The notes: generated from the sequence alone by a model not told the origin. Counted from the first letter of the stretch, positions 21,536 through 30,717 are shown. The stretch: DNA of 64,000 bases from JAIBJN01 sp963784175 (GCA_963784175.1 CAWAQJ010000014.1:1-64000), one strand, 5' to 3'. Made by a program: numbers and translations.

Positions 21536-22196
21536 CGAGATCACGGGCGCGCCCGTCGCCGGGCGGGACGCCGTAGCCGCGGATCAGCGCCGCAGGCACG
21601 CCGCTCGTCTTGCCCATGACCAGCTCGGCCGCGCCGGCGAGCTCGTCCGCGACCGCGATCAACGTCGTCTGGAGCTCGTAGCCGCGCCCGTCGCGCGTGC
21701 CCCGCAGGTCGAGCAGCGGGCGCATGCCGGCCACGCCCAGGGCGACATCGGTCGTGCCCTGCCGCCACGCTCGGCCGAACGAGTCGCTGACGATCACGGC
21801 CGGCGCACGGCCGAAGCGCTCGGCCAGCCGCTCGCGGATGCCCGCCGCCGACGCGTCCGGGTCTCTGGGCAGGAGCACGACCCACCCGTCGCCGGGCGTG
21901 TTCGAGCGATCGACGCCCGCGCTCGCGCAGACGAAGCCGTGCTCGGTCTCGGCGATGATCAGCTCGTCGCGGCGGCGCCGCACGGACCGCGCCTCGCGCA
22001 GGATCACCTCGACGTAGTCGTCGGCTTGCTCGACGCGGCCCTCGGCCTTGGAGACGGCCTTCTGCGCGACCACGACGACGTCACCGTCGGCCAGGCCGCC
22101 CGCGCGCTCGACCGCATCGCCGAGCAGGCCCGCCAGGTCGTCCCCGGGCCGCACCTCGGGGATCCCCTCGAGGGGCAGGATCTGGATGCCGGTCAC
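21504..22196 (-). CDS. cofE: coenzyme F420-0:L-glutamate ligase
   Basis: This 230-residue ligase adds gamma-linked glutamates to F420-0. The family blocks VVAQKAVSKAEGR near residue 45, SDSFGRAWRQGTTDVALG near 135 and DLRGTRDGRGYELQ are complete. It lacks the C-terminal nitroreductase domain seen in mycobacterial FbiB, so the reduction step must be done by another protein. The GTG start at 22196 overlaps the npdG stop (GTGA). It is the third gene of the leftward cofD-npdG-cofE operon. Confidence 0.93.
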   Translation of the reverse strand: MTGIQILPLEGIPEVRPGDDLAGLLGDAVERAGGLADGDVVVVAQKAVSKAEGRVEQADDYVEVILREARSVRRRRDELIIAETEHGFVCASAGVDRSNTPGDGWVVLLPRDPDASAAGIRERLAERFGRAPAVIVSDSFGRAWRQGTTDVALGVAGMRPLLDLRGTRDGRGYELQTTLIAVADELAGAAELVMGKTSGVPAALIRGYGVPPGDGRARDLVMPPERDLFP

Positions 22197-22789
22197 TCGG
22201 GGAGACCGGTGACGCGGACGCCCGCGTTCGTGCGGTGCTGGCGGTTGACGTTGAGGAGCACGGCCGTGAGCGGCTCCAGCCAGCGCGCGACCTCCAGCCG
22301 CCCGCAGTCGACCGCACGGCCCTCGACGAGGCGCGTTGCGATCCCGCAGACGACCTCCTTGGCCTCGGCGTCGTCGCCGCAGACGAGGACGTCCTCGTCG
22401 AGTGCCTTGTCGGGATCCGCGAGAAGCTTCGCGCTCACGGTGTGGAAGCCGGCCACGACCCGCGCCTCCGGCGCCGCGAGAGCGGTGACCTCGGCCAGGG
22501 AGACCTCGCCGGGTGCCGCGCCCGCCTTCCCGTCGACGAAGACGACGGGGCTCGCCACGCTGACGACTACGCGCCCGGCGAGATCGCGAGCGAGCTCGGT
22601 CGACGTGCGCTCGACCCCGCCCGGGGGCACGGACAGGAAGACGATCTCGGAGCGAATACACGCCTCGACGTTCGAGACGAAGTCGTCGCGCGGCGTGCGG
22701 GAGCCGATGACGACCTCTTCGCCGATCCGGCGCAGGCGCTCGGCCAGGCCCTGGCCGAAGTCACCGCTCCCACCGACGATCCCGATCAC
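22193..22789 (-). CDS. npdG: NADPH-dependent F420 reductase
   Basis: This intact 198-residue enzyme moves hydride between NADPH and F420. The N-terminal dinucleotide motif GIVGGSGDFGQGLA and the NADP-selecting block IGSRTPRDD near residue 29 match the family, as do AGFHTVSAKLL and LEVARWLEPLTAVLLNVN in the C-terminal half. It overlaps cofD by ATGA and cofE by GTGA, so expression is coupled to F420 synthesis. Confidence 0.93.
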   Translation of the reverse strand: MIGIVGGSGDFGQGLAERLRRIGEEVVIGSRTPRDDFVSNVEACIRSEIVFLSVPPGGVERTSTELARDLAGRVVVSVASPVVFVDGKAGAAPGEVSLAEVTALAAPEARVVAGFHTVSAKLLADPDKALDEDVLVCGDDAEAKEVVCGIATRLVEGRAVDCGRLEVARWLEPLTAVLLNVNRQHRTNAGVRVTGLPE

Positions 22790-23709
22790 GCGACGGCCTC
22801 CAAGACGCCTCTCCCGACCTCCGCTCTCGACAGGGGGTCAACCATAACGATGGGCGCGACGAGGGCTTCGGGGAGCTCCGCGGCGTCGACGGGGTCGACG
22901 AGCACGTCGGTGGCGATCCCCGCGTAGAGCGCGGCGATGCCACGCACCCCGGGCTCGTGACCGAGCGAAACCATCATCTCCGCCAGCGGCCCTCGCAGGG
23001 CCTTCCCGCCGACAAGCGGCGAAACGGCGACGACGCGCTTCCCGGAGAGCGCGTCCCGGATCCCCGGCACGGCCAGGATCGGCTGGACGGAGACGAAGGG
23101 ATTCGAGGGCGCCAGGAAGACCATGTCCGCAGCGGCAAGCGCCTCGAGGACACCCGGCGCGGGCCTCGCCTCGTCCGCGCCCTCGTAGCGGACGCCGAGC
23201 ACCTCGTCCGCGTGGCGGCGCCCGACGAACCACGTCTGGAAGTCGAGCTCCCCGGCAGGCGTCGTCAGATACGTCCGAACCGGATCGTCGGAGGCCGGCA
23301 GCAGCGTCGCCTCGACCTCGAGCCGCTCGCAGAGGCGACGCGTGACCTCGGAGAGCGGGACGCCGTCCCGCAGGAGCCGCGTCCGCACGAGATGGAGCCC
23401 GATGTCGCGGTCGCCGAGCGTGAACCAGCCCTCGCCGCCGAGCCTGGCCGCGAGCTGAAGCGCGTTCGTCGTCTCGTCCTTCACGCCCCACCCGCGCTCC
23501 TCGTCCAGCAGCCCGGCGAGCGTGTAGAGCACCGTGTCGAGGTCGGGCGAGACGTGCAGGCCCAGGATCTCCACGTCGTCGCCGACGTTCACGATCGCCG
23601 TCACCCGCTCGGCGCCGGCGGCCTGCGTCAGCGCGTCGACGAAGCGCGAGCCGCCGAGCCCACCGCACAGAACCGCGTGGGAACCGTTCGAGGGCGGCGG
23701 TATGCTCAC
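22786..23709 (-). CDS. cofD: 2-phospho-L-lactate transferase (F420 synthesis)
   Basis: This intact 307-residue enzyme joins FO to the activated phospho-lactate or phosphoenolpyruvate moiety, giving (dehydro)F420-0. Family motifs are LCGGLGGSRFVDAL near residue 14, VNVGDDVEILGLHVSPDLD near 41 and LAPSNPFVSVQPIL near 195. The only usable start is GTG 23709, which lies 3 bases from the divergent cofC GTG at 23713. Its promoter must therefore lie inside cofC. No clear -10 or ribosome site is seen for it. Confidence 0.93.
   Translation of the reverse strand: MSIPPPSNGSHAVLCGGLGGSRFVDALTQAAGAERVTAIVNVGDDVEILGLHVSPDLDTVLYTLAGLLDEERGWGVKDETTNALQLAARLGGEGWFTLGDRDIGLHLVRTRLLRDGVPLSEVTRRLCERLEVEATLLPASDDPVRTYLTTPAGELDFQTWFVGRRHADEVLGVRYEGADEARPAPGVLEALAAADMVFLAPSNPFVSVQPILAVPGIRDALSGKRVVAVSPLVGGKALRGPLAEMMVSLGHEPGVRGIAALYAGIATDVLVDPVDAAELPEALVAPIVMVDPLSRAEVGRGVLEAVA
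23701..23706 (+). promoter_or_regulatory. candidate -10 box (leaderless) for cofC, inside cofD
   Basis: TATGCT ends exactly 6 bases before the cofC GTG at 23713 and lies within the first codons of the divergent cofD. There is no Shine-Dalgarno, so a leaderless cofC-fbiC message is likely. Confidence 0.5.
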
Positions 23710-23712
23710 GCC

Positions 23713-24267
23713 GTGCTCGCCATCGTGCCGGTCAAGGATCTCGGCGGCGCGAAGACGAGGCTCGCGCCGATCCTGTCGGCCGACGCACGGGCACGGCTCG
23801 TCCTGGAGATGCTCGGCCGTGTGCTGGCCGCGTGCGGAGAGGCGGACGCCATCGCGCGAACGCTACTCGTCACGCCAGATCCGAGCCTCGCCCCTGACGG
23901 CGTCGACGTGCTGGTGGACGCCGGGCGCGGGCACGCCGAAGCGGTCACCCTGGCGCTCGCGGACGACCGAGCTGCCGACGGGGCGCTCGTGGTCATGGCG
24001 GACTGCCCCCTCGTCACCGCGGAGTCGCTCGACGCGCTCGCCGCTGCCGCACGACCGCTGGCCCTGGCGCCCGCGCGCGACGGCGGTGTCAACGCGGTCG
24101 CACTCCGGACGGTGAACGGCTTCCGGCCGCTCTTCGGCGTGCCCGTCGAAACGATGGTCAAGGCGGGGCGCGCGGCCGGCCTCGACCCCGTCCTCGTCGA
24201 CGACCCCGCGCTCGCCCTCGACGTCGACCGCCCCGAGGACTACGAGCTCCTCCTCGCCTCGCCATGA
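23713..24267 (+). CDS. cofC: 2-phospho-L-lactate/PEP guanylyltransferase (F420 synthesis)
   Basis: This 184-residue nucleotidyltransferase makes the GDP- (or PP-) activated donor used by CofD. The N-terminus AIVPVKDLGGAKTRLAPIL is the family signature; VVMADCPLVTAESL near residue 94 holds the metal-binding Asp. It overlaps fbiC by ATGA (24264-24267). The start GTG is set by homology to the conserved VPVK segment and by the -10 box 6 bases upstream. Confidence 0.92.
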   Translation: MLAIVPVKDLGGAKTRLAPILSADARARLVLEMLGRVLAACGEADAIARTLLVTPDPSLAPDGVDVLVDAGRGHAEAVTLALADDRAADGALVVMADCPLVTAESLDALAAAARPLALAPARDGGVNAVALRTVNGFRPLFGVPVETMVKAGRAAGLDPVLVDDPALALDVDRPEDYELLLASP

Positions 24268-26573
24268 GCCTCGTCACCTACTCGCCCAAGGTCTTCATCC
24301 CGCTCACGAAGCTGTGCCGGGACGTCTGCCACTACTGCACGTTCGCGCACCCGCCGCGTCGGGGCGAGCGCGCCTACATGTCCGCGGACGAGGTGCTGGG
24401 CGTTGCCCGCGCGGGCGCCGAGGCCGGCTGCCACGAGGCCCTCTTCACGCTCGGCGACAAGCCCGAGCTCCGCTACCGGGCCGCGCGCGACGAGCTCGCC
24501 GAGCTCGGCTGCGCGACGACGATCGAGTACCTCGCCCGCATGTGCGAGCTCGTCCTCTCGGAGACCGGGCTCCTCCCCCACGTCAACCCGGGCGTCATGA
24601 CGCGGGAGGACATCGCGCTGCTCCGGCCGGTGTCCGCGTCCATGGGATTGATGCTGGAGACGACGTCCCTGCGGCTCTCGGAGCGCGGCGGCCCGCACTT
24701 CGGCTCGCCGGACAAGCTCCCCGAGGCGCGCCTGGAGACGATCCGCCTCGCAGGCGAACTGGCCGTTCCGTTCACGACGGGGATCCTGATCGGCATCGGG
24801 GAGACCCGCGACGAGCGCGTCGACGCGCTCCGGGCCATCACAGCGCTCCACGAGCGCTATGGCCACGTTCAGGAGGTGATCGTCCAGAACTTCCGCGCCA
24901 AGCCGGGAACGAAGATGGCCGAGCACCCCGAGCCCTCCCTCGACGAGCTCCTCTGGACGGCCCGGACAGCCCGCGACCTTCTCCCGGCCGACGTCCACCT
25001 CCAGGTGCCGCCGAACCTCTCCTACGACGACTTCCCGCGGCTCCTCGAGGCGGGGATCGACGACTGGGGCGGGGTCTCGCCGCTCACGATCGACCACGTG
25101 AACCCCGAGGCCCCGTGGCCCGAGATCGAGCGGCTGCGCGCAGGGACGGAGGCGCATGGGCACGAGCTCGCGGCCCGCCTGCCCATCTACCCGGAGTTCG
25201 TCGCCGACCTCGACCGCTGGACGGACGCGCGCGTGGCACTTGAGATCCGCCGTCACATCGACGCGGACGGGCTCGCGCGCGAAGACCGCTGGGCCGCGGG
25301 CGCGCCGGGCCGGATGCCGCCGCTGCACATGGGCAACGGGCACGGGCCCTCGCCTGCCGTGGCCGGGGCGCTCGCGCGCGTCGGCAGCGAGACGCTCGGC
25401 GAGGACGACGTCACCGCCCTCTTCGAAGCGCGCGGCGCCGACCTCCGCGCGGTTGTCGCGGCGGCTGACGAGCTGCGCCGGGAAGTCTGCGGCGACGAGG
25501 TCACCTACGTCGTCACGCGCAACGTGAACTACACGAACGTCTGCTACTTCCGCTGCGGGTTCTGCGCGTTCTCGAAGGGCAAGCTCGCCGCGAACCTGCG
25601 CGGGAAGCCGTACCTCGTCCCGGTGGAGGAGATCGTGCGCCGGGCGCGCGAGGCCTGGGACCGCGGCGCCGTCGAGATCTGCCTCCAGGGCGGGATCCAC
25701 CCCGCGTTCACGGGCGAGACGTACCTGGAGATCTGCGCCGCCGTGAAGGAGGCCCTCCCCGATCTCCACGTGCACGCCTTCTCGGCGCTCGAGGTCTGGC
25801 AGGGGGCCGCGACGCTCGGCCTACCCCTCGAGGACTACCTCGCCCGCCTGCAGGACGTCGGCCTCGCCTCGCTCCCCGGCACCGCGGCGGAGATCCTCGA
25901 CGACGAGGTGCGGCGCGTGCTCTGCCCGGACAAGGTGAGCACTGCGCAGTGGCTCGAGGTGCACGCGACCGCGCACCGCGTCGGGCTGCGGTCGACGACC
26001 ACGGTCATGTTCGGCGCCGTCGAGGGACCGCGAAGCTGGGCGCGCCACCTGCTCGCGCTGCGCGACCAGCAGCGGGAGACGGGCGGCTTCACCGAGTTCG
26101 TGCCGCTCCCGTTCGTGCACATGGAGGCCCCGATCTATCTCAAGGGCAACGCGCGGCCGGGGCCGACCTTCCGCGAGGCCGTGCTCATGCACGCGGTCGG
26201 GCGGCTGGCGCTGCACCCGTGGATCACGAACGTGCAGGCCTCGTGGGTGAAGCTCGGCCTCGACGGGGCGCAGGCTGCGCTCAGAGCGGGCGCGAACGAT
26301 CTCGGCGGGACGCTGATGAACGAGTCGATCTCGCGCGCCGCCGGCGCCGCGCACGGCCAGGAGATGCCGCCGGAGCGCATGGAGGAGGCGATTCGCGCCC
26401 TCGACCGGACGCCCCGCCAGAGGACGACGCTCTACGGGACGCCCGACGCCGAGCGCACGCGCCTCGCCTACGGCGCCGCGCCCCTGACCGAGCCGCTCAA
26501 CCCGAGCGTCAACGACGCTGGGCTGCGGCGGCCGTCGCGCCTCGTCCGTCCCGGCCTGGCCGCGACCGGCTAG
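24264..26573 (+). CDS. fbiC: FO synthase, CofG-CofH fusion
   Basis: This intact 769-residue double radical-SAM enzyme builds the deazaflavin FO from tyrosine and a ribityl-uracil. The CofG half has C18, C22 and C25 (CRDVCHYC); the CofH half has C427, C431 and C434 (CYFRCGFC). The linker lies around residues 345-395. The fused form is normal for actinobacteria. It is coupled to cofC by a 4-base overlap. With cofC, cofD and cofE the window carries the whole known F420 pathway. Confidence 0.96.
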   Translation: MSLVTYSPKVFIPLTKLCRDVCHYCTFAHPPRRGERAYMSADEVLGVARAGAEAGCHEALFTLGDKPELRYRAARDELAELGCATTIEYLARMCELVLSETGLLPHVNPGVMTREDIALLRPVSASMGLMLETTSLRLSERGGPHFGSPDKLPEARLETIRLAGELAVPFTTGILIGIGETRDERVDALRAITALHERYGHVQEVIVQNFRAKPGTKMAEHPEPSLDELLWTARTARDLLPADVHLQVPPNLSYDDFPRLLEAGIDDWGGVSPLTIDHVNPEAPWPEIERLRAGTEAHGHELAARLPIYPEFVADLDRWTDARVALEIRRHIDADGLAREDRWAAGAPGRMPPLHMGNGHGPSPAVAGALARVGSETLGEDDVTALFEARGADLRAVVAAADELRREVCGDEVTYVVTRNVNYTNVCYFRCGFCAFSKGKLAANLRGKPYLVPVEEIVRRAREAWDRGAVEICLQGGIHPAFTGETYLEICAAVKEALPDLHVHAFSALEVWQGAATLGLPLEDYLARLQDVGLASLPGTAAEILDDEVRRVLCPDKVSTAQWLEVHATAHRVGLRSTTTVMFGAVEGPRSWARHLLALRDQQRETGGFTEFVPLPFVHMEAPIYLKGNARPGPTFREAVLMHAVGRLALHPWITNVQASWVKLGLDGAQAALRAGANDLGGTLMNESISRAAGAAHGQEMPPERMEEAIRALDRTPRQRTTLYGTPDAERTRLAYGAAPLTEPLNPSVNDAGLRRPSRLVRPGLAATG

Positions 26574-26681
26574 GCCGTGACATGTCCGTCGCGGTAGGCG
26601 ACCGCGACGGCCTGGGCACGGCTGTGCACGCCGACCTTCTAGAACAACTTCTCGATCGAGCTCTCGAACGGTTACAAGGCC
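26570..26681 (-). pseudogene. relic of a LuxR-type HTH domain C-terminus
   Basis: On the minus strand the last 22 codons read KVGVHSRAQAVAVAYRDG then HVTA and stop, which is the end of a LuxR/NarL DNA-binding domain. Just upstream, SSIEKLF is separated from KVGV by an in-frame TAG, and another TAA lies 8 codons further up, so only the last HTH helix survives. The relic ends at the fbiC stop (shared TAG region). It is probably the leftover of a response-regulator gene lost by deletion; a base-call error could explain one stop but not the missing upstream domain. Confidence 0.6.
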
Positions 26682-26752
26682 TCCGCCTTTTCCGCGGCCG
26701 GTCGGAGGCGGACAATGGCGGGAGAGTGCCTTCCCGCCTGGAAGAACGCAGC

Positions 26753-27862
26753 GTGCGCCTCCCGAGGTTGGCGTTCTGGCTCGTGTGCGCGGCGTTCGCA
26801 GCTCTTGCGCCGGCGGACGCCCGTGCGCTCGCCGCCGAAGACGCAGCCGCCGTGCAGGACCTGACGATCGTCGCGTCCGGCGACCTCCTGATCCACCAGC
26901 CGGTGTGGGACCGCGCACTCGCGAACGGGAACGGCGTCTACCGGTTCCGGCCGATGTTCGCCGCCATCCGGCCGACGATCCGGGGCGCCGACCTCGCCCT
27001 CTGCCACATGGAGACCCCGCTCGGGCCGGGAGCTCCGAGCGGCTTCCCGATCTTCAACACGCCGCCCGCGCTCGCCTACGCGGCCAAGTGGGCGGGCTTC
27101 GATGCGTGCACGACGGCGTCCAACCACTCCGTCGACCAGGGCCGCGCGGGCGTGCGCTCGACGATCCTCGCTCTTCAGCGCGCCGGCCTGCGGCACACGG
27201 GGACGGCACGCAGCCGCCGCGAGGCGAGCCGGATCCTGCTCATGGACGTCAAGGGCCTCCGCGTTGCGGTCCTCGCCGCGACGTACGGCACGAACGGCCT
27301 CCCGCTCCCCGACCCGTGGTCGGTGAAGCTCATCAGGCCGGCCGAGATCATCCGGAATGCGCGACGCGCGCGGCGGCTCGGGGCCGAGCTCGTGATCGTC
27401 AATCTCCACTGGGGCGTCGAGTACGTGCACCAGCCCACCTCCGACCAGGTTCGGGTCGCACGGCAGCTGCGCCGCAGCGGCGTCATCGACCTGATCGTGG
27501 GACAGCACGCGCACGTCGTGCAGCCCATCCGGCGCCTGTGGGGCAAGTTCGTGGTCTACGGCGAGGGCAACTTCCTGTCGGCGCAGTCCTCGAACTGCTG
27601 CCCCGGCCCGACGCAGGACGGGCTCGTGGCGGTTGCACGCGTCCGGGTGGCCGGCGAGCGCGTGACGGTGCGGCGCGTCGACTACGTGCCGATCTACGTA
27701 CGCCGTCCGGACTTCGTCGTCGTCCCGGTCGGCGCCCGGCTCAGGCAGCTGGCGCGCACCGGGCGGAGCGGCTCCGCCGAGGCGGCGGCGCTCCGCGAGT
27801 CACGAAGACGGACGATCGCCGTCGTCCGGCAGACGCGCTGGACCCGGCCCCTGCCGCGCTAG
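26753..27862 (+). CDS. secreted CapA-family protein
   Basis: This protein of about 369 residues has a signal peptide (hydrophobic residues 6-21, likely cut near ARALA) and a CapA/PgsA-type metallophosphatase-like domain: VASGDLLIHQPVW near residue 43, CTTASNHSVDQG near 120, VNLHWGVEY near 217 and GQHAHVVQPI near 248. Members take part in poly-gamma-glutamate capsule export or act as surface phosphoesterases. No pgsBC genes are nearby, so the substrate is open. The start is uncertain: GTG 26726 in the same frame would add 9 residues. The stop overlaps the convergent small membrane gene. Confidence 0.82.
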   Translation: MRLPRLAFWLVCAAFAALAPADARALAAEDAAAVQDLTIVASGDLLIHQPVWDRALANGNGVYRFRPMFAAIRPTIRGADLALCHMETPLGPGAPSGFPIFNTPPALAYAAKWAGFDACTTASNHSVDQGRAGVRSTILALQRAGLRHTGTARSRREASRILLMDVKGLRVAVLAATYGTNGLPLPDPWSVKLIRPAEIIRNARRARRLGAELVIVNLHWGVEYVHQPTSDQVRVARQLRRSGVIDLIVGQHAHVVQPIRRLWGKFVVYGEGNFLSAQSSNCCPGPTQDGLVAVARVRVAGERVTVRRVDYVPIYVRRPDFVVVPVGARLRQLARTGRSGSAEAAALRESRRRTIAVVRQTRWTRPLPR

Positions 27863-28026
27863 TACCAGCGGCCGCGCACGAAGCCGCCGAAGGCGATCAG
27901 GCCGAGCAGGATCACGATGATCCCGACGATCACGCTCCAGAAGAGCGCGATCAGAATTCCGAGGACGACGATGATCCCGCCGAGCGTGATCCCGCCGCGG
28001 CCAAACCTCCGTTCCGGGGCTGCCAT
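27859..28026 (-). CDS. 55-residue membrane protein, unknown
   Basis: This small gene encodes a basic N-terminus (APERRFGRG) followed by hydrophobic residues from about 15 to 47 (IIVVLGILIALFWSVIVGII), enough for one long or two short membrane helices, and a basic end (FVRGRWY). The ATG at 28026 has a perfect ribosome site (GGAAGGAGG) 4 bases upstream. It lies 12 bases after the dihydropyrimidinase stop, so it is in the same operon. Function unknown. Confidence 0.75.
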   Translation of the reverse strand: MAAPERRFGRGGITLGGIIVVLGILIALFWSVIVGIIVILLGLIAFGGFVRGRWY

Positions 28027-28038
28027 AGGTCCTCCTTC

Positions 28039-29454
28039 CTAGGCGGCCGCGCCGGCGGCCGAAGTCAACTGCTCGCCGAAGCGGGCGCGCTTCACGAACC
28101 GCCCGTCGCCCGGCTGGCCCACGAGCTCCCCGGCATCGACGATCACCTTGCCTCTCACGAGTACGGTCTCCGGCGCTCCGGTGACCTCCGTACCCTCGTA
28201 GAGGTTGTAGTCGACGCGCGAGTGGCTGCGCTCGACGGAGAGCGTGACGCGCTTGTCGGGGTCGAAGACGACGATGTCCGCGTCGGAGCCGACCGCGACC
28301 GTGCCCTTGCGCGGGTAGAGGCCGAAGTACTTGGCCGGGTTCGTCGAGAGCAGCTCGACCATGCGGTTGAGCGTGATGCGGCCGCCGCGCACGCCGAACT
28401 CGTGGATCATCATCAGCCGGTCCTCGAGCCCGGGCCCGCCGTTCGGGATCTTCGAGAAGTCGTCCTTGCCGAGCGACTTCTGGTCGGCCCAGCGGAAGGG
28501 GCAGTGGTCGGTGGAGATGACCGAGAGGATGTCCGTCGAGACCGCGTGCCACAGGTGCTCCTGGTTCTCCTTGGCGCGCGGCGGCGGCGTGTAGACGTAC
28601 TTCGCGCCCTCGAAGTCGGGCCGCTCGAGGAACGTCTCGTCCACGAAGAGGTACTGCGTGCACGTCTCCCCGTGCGCGTTCCAGCCGAGCTCCTTGGCGC
28701 GCGCGATCGGGTCGATCGACTCCTTGCAGGAAACGTGGACGACGTAGAGGTTGCAGCCGGCGACGTGCGCGAGCTGGACGGCGCGGTTCGTCGCCTCGCC
28801 CTCGGTCTCGGGCGGACGCGTGCGCGCGTGCCAGATCGGGTCCGTCTTGCCCTCCGCGAGCGCCTGCTTGACGAGGACGTCGATCGAGTCGCCGTGCTCC
28901 GCGTGAACCATCACGAGCGCTCCGGTGTCGGCGGCGGTCTGCATGACGCGGAAGAGCGTCTCGTCGTCGACCATGATCGAGCCCTTGTAGGCCATGAAGA
29001 GCTTGTAGCTCGTGACTCCCTCGTCGGGCATGCGCGCGAGCTCCTCGAGCGTCCCGCCCTCGTGCAGGTCGGTGACTGCGAGGTGGAAGCCGACGTCGAT
29101 GACCGGCTTCGCCGACTCGATCTTCCCATGCCAGGTCTCGAGCGCCTCGGCGAAGGTCTGGCCCTTCCCCTGGATGCAGAAGTCCACGTGGCAGGTCGTT
29201 CCGCCGAACGCGGCCGAGACCGTGCCCGAGGTGAAGTCGTCGCAGGAGGTCGTCCCCCCGAAGGGCATGTCGAGATGGGTGTGCGGATCGATGCAGCCCG
29301 GGAGCACGATCTTGTTGGCCGCGTCGATGACCCGGTCGGCCTGGACGTCGAGCGACTCGCCGATGAGCGTGACCGACTCATCCTCGATGAACACGTCTGC
29401 GACGTAGTCGTCCGCCGCGGTGACGACCCGGCCGCCCTTGATCAGAACCGACAT
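28039..29454 (-). CDS. hydA: dihydropyrimidinase / hydantoinase
   Basis: This intact 471-residue cyclic amidohydrolase opens dihydrouracil, dihydrothymine or hydantoins. The first metal motif (DPHTHLDMPFGG, near residue 56), the carbamylated Lys region (SYKLFMAYKG, near 147), the second-metal HAEHGD and VHVSCKE blocks, and STDHCPF near 318 are all present, with the family C-terminus. Start ATG 29454 has GAGGAGG upstream. It follows a THI5-like importer on the same strand, separated by a strong hairpin, which suggests uptake and breakdown of a pyrimidine or hydantoin. Allantoinase is a related alternative; the motif spacing favours dihydropyrimidinase. Confidence 0.93.
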   Translation of the reverse strand: MSVLIKGGRVVTAADDYVADVFIEDESVTLIGESLDVQADRVIDAANKIVLPGCIDPHTHLDMPFGGTTSCDDFTSGTVSAAFGGTTCHVDFCIQGKGQTFAEALETWHGKIESAKPVIDVGFHLAVTDLHEGGTLEELARMPDEGVTSYKLFMAYKGSIMVDDETLFRVMQTAADTGALVMVHAEHGDSIDVLVKQALAEGKTDPIWHARTRPPETEGEATNRAVQLAHVAGCNLYVVHVSCKESIDPIARAKELGWNAHGETCTQYLFVDETFLERPDFEGAKYVYTPPPRAKENQEHLWHAVSTDILSVISTDHCPFRWADQKSLGKDDFSKIPNGGPGLEDRLMMIHEFGVRGGRITLNRMVELLSTNPAKYFGLYPRKGTVAVGSDADIVVFDPDKRVTLSVERSHSRVDYNLYEGTEVTGAPETVLVRGKVIVDAGELVGQPGDGRFVKRARFGEQLTSAAGAAA

Positions 29455-29475
29455 TGCTCGCCTCCTCGGGAAAAC

Positions 29476-29508
29476 GTGGCCGCCGGAAGTATCACCTCCG
29501 GCGGCCAC
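29476..29508 (-). terminator. intrinsic terminator/attenuator before hydA
   Basis: A perfect 12-bp inverted repeat (GTGGCCGCCGGA, 29476-29487; TCCGGCGGCCAC, 29497-29508) with a 9-base loop is followed on the minus strand by GTTTTCCC. It lies between the stop of the binding-protein gene (29527) and the hydA ribosome site, so it would stop or reduce transcription of the importer operon before hydA. Confidence 0.8.
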
Positions 29509-29526
29509 ATTGTCAGGCTTGCTCGG

Positions 29527-30681
29527 TTACTCGCCGCCCGGCGTCACCTCGACCTCCGCGGGCTCGAAGTCGGCGCCCTTGACGTCGACGCCTTCCTCCT
29601 CGAGCGCGGCGATGGCCAGGTCCGCGTAGTCGGTGACGTACGTGTCGCTGGACGCCTCGTTCTGCGATCACGCCGTAGTCGAGCGCGATCTGGGCCGTGT
29701 TGTCGAACCCGGCCGGGTCCATGACCCCGATCCCGAGCTCGTTCGGCCAGATCAGCTTGTTGATCTCGTTCAGCTGCCAGCGCTGGTGCCCTTCACCGAG
29801 GGTCGGCCCGTTCTCGAGCACGATCTGCAGGCACTCCTCGGGGTTGTCGCGGCAGAAGACCCAGCCCTTGAAGCTCGCCTTCAGGAAGCGGGTGGCGATG
29901 ATCCTGGTTCGCCTCGTCCTGGATCCAGTCCGCCGTCGGACGAAGACGCCGTCCTCGAGGGCGCCCGTGCCGAGGTCGGACATGAGGAAGACGTTCAGGT
30001 CCTCGAGCGTGTAGAGCTCGCCGGTGTCCGGGTTCTCCTGCTCCAGCACCTGCGCGAGCTCGTTGTACGTCATCGCCGCGGCCGCGTCGACCTCCCGGTT
30101 CAGGAAGAGGTTCATGTCGAACGGCTGGGCGACGATCTCGACGTCGGAGTCGGGATCGATCCCGTTCTTCGTGAGCGCGGCGAAGAGCTTGTGCTCGTTG
30201 CCGCCGAGCCACACGCCGACCTTCTTGCCCTCGAGCGCGGTGATCGTCGTCGAGGCCGGAGTCGGCCCAGGTCACCTCGGTCATCCCCGACGCGGGCGAA
30301 GACCTGCGCGATGTTGACGATCTCGCCGCCCTGGTCGCGCGTCGCGAGCGGTGTTGTCGAGCCAGTTGAGCCCGAACTCGGCCTGGCCGCCGAGCACGAC
30401 CTGCTCGGGGACGATGTCGGGGCCTCCGGGCTTGATCGTCGAGGTCGAGGCCCTCGTCCTCGTAGTAGCCCTGGGCGAGCGCCGCGTAGTAGCCCGCGAA
30501 CTGCGCCTGCGTCACCCACTTGAGCTGGAGGGTGACCGGTTGGAGCTCGCGCCGCTCGCCCGAGCCCGTGTCGCCGCCGGAGCGTCCCCGTCTTCGTCGT
30601 CGTCACCAGCCGCAGGCGACCAGTGCGAGCAGCACGGCCGCGACCAGCGCCGCCAGGCGCAACCATCGAGCACTGCTTCAT
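29527..30681 (-). CDS. NMT1/THI5-like ABC substrate-binding lipoprotein, frameshifted
   Basis: The joined frames give a lipoprotein (signal LAALVAAVLLALVAC) and then an NMT1/THI5-type binding protein: VTLQLKWVTQAQFAGYYAA near the N-terminus, GEIVNIAQVFA, ALEGKKVGVWLGGNEHKLF and AMTYNELAQVLE. Homologues bring thiamine-pyrimidine, riboflavin, sulfonate or other small molecules to the permease. About ten single-base breaks are needed, nearly all extra bases (for example CTCACG read as CTCGACG) and one apparent loss in a CCC run. Codon pattern and motifs are otherwise intact, so sequence error is likelier than decay. It is the last gene of the importer operon. Confidence 0.75.
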
Positions 30682-30717
30682 CCGATACCCCTTTCTGTCC
30701 TGCGTTGTCCGCCCTCC

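Noticed and set aside
24240..25775. 511-codon minus-strand frame opposite fbiC
   Set aside because: Shadow of a certain radical-SAM gene; repeated Arg/Val/Glu with no motif.
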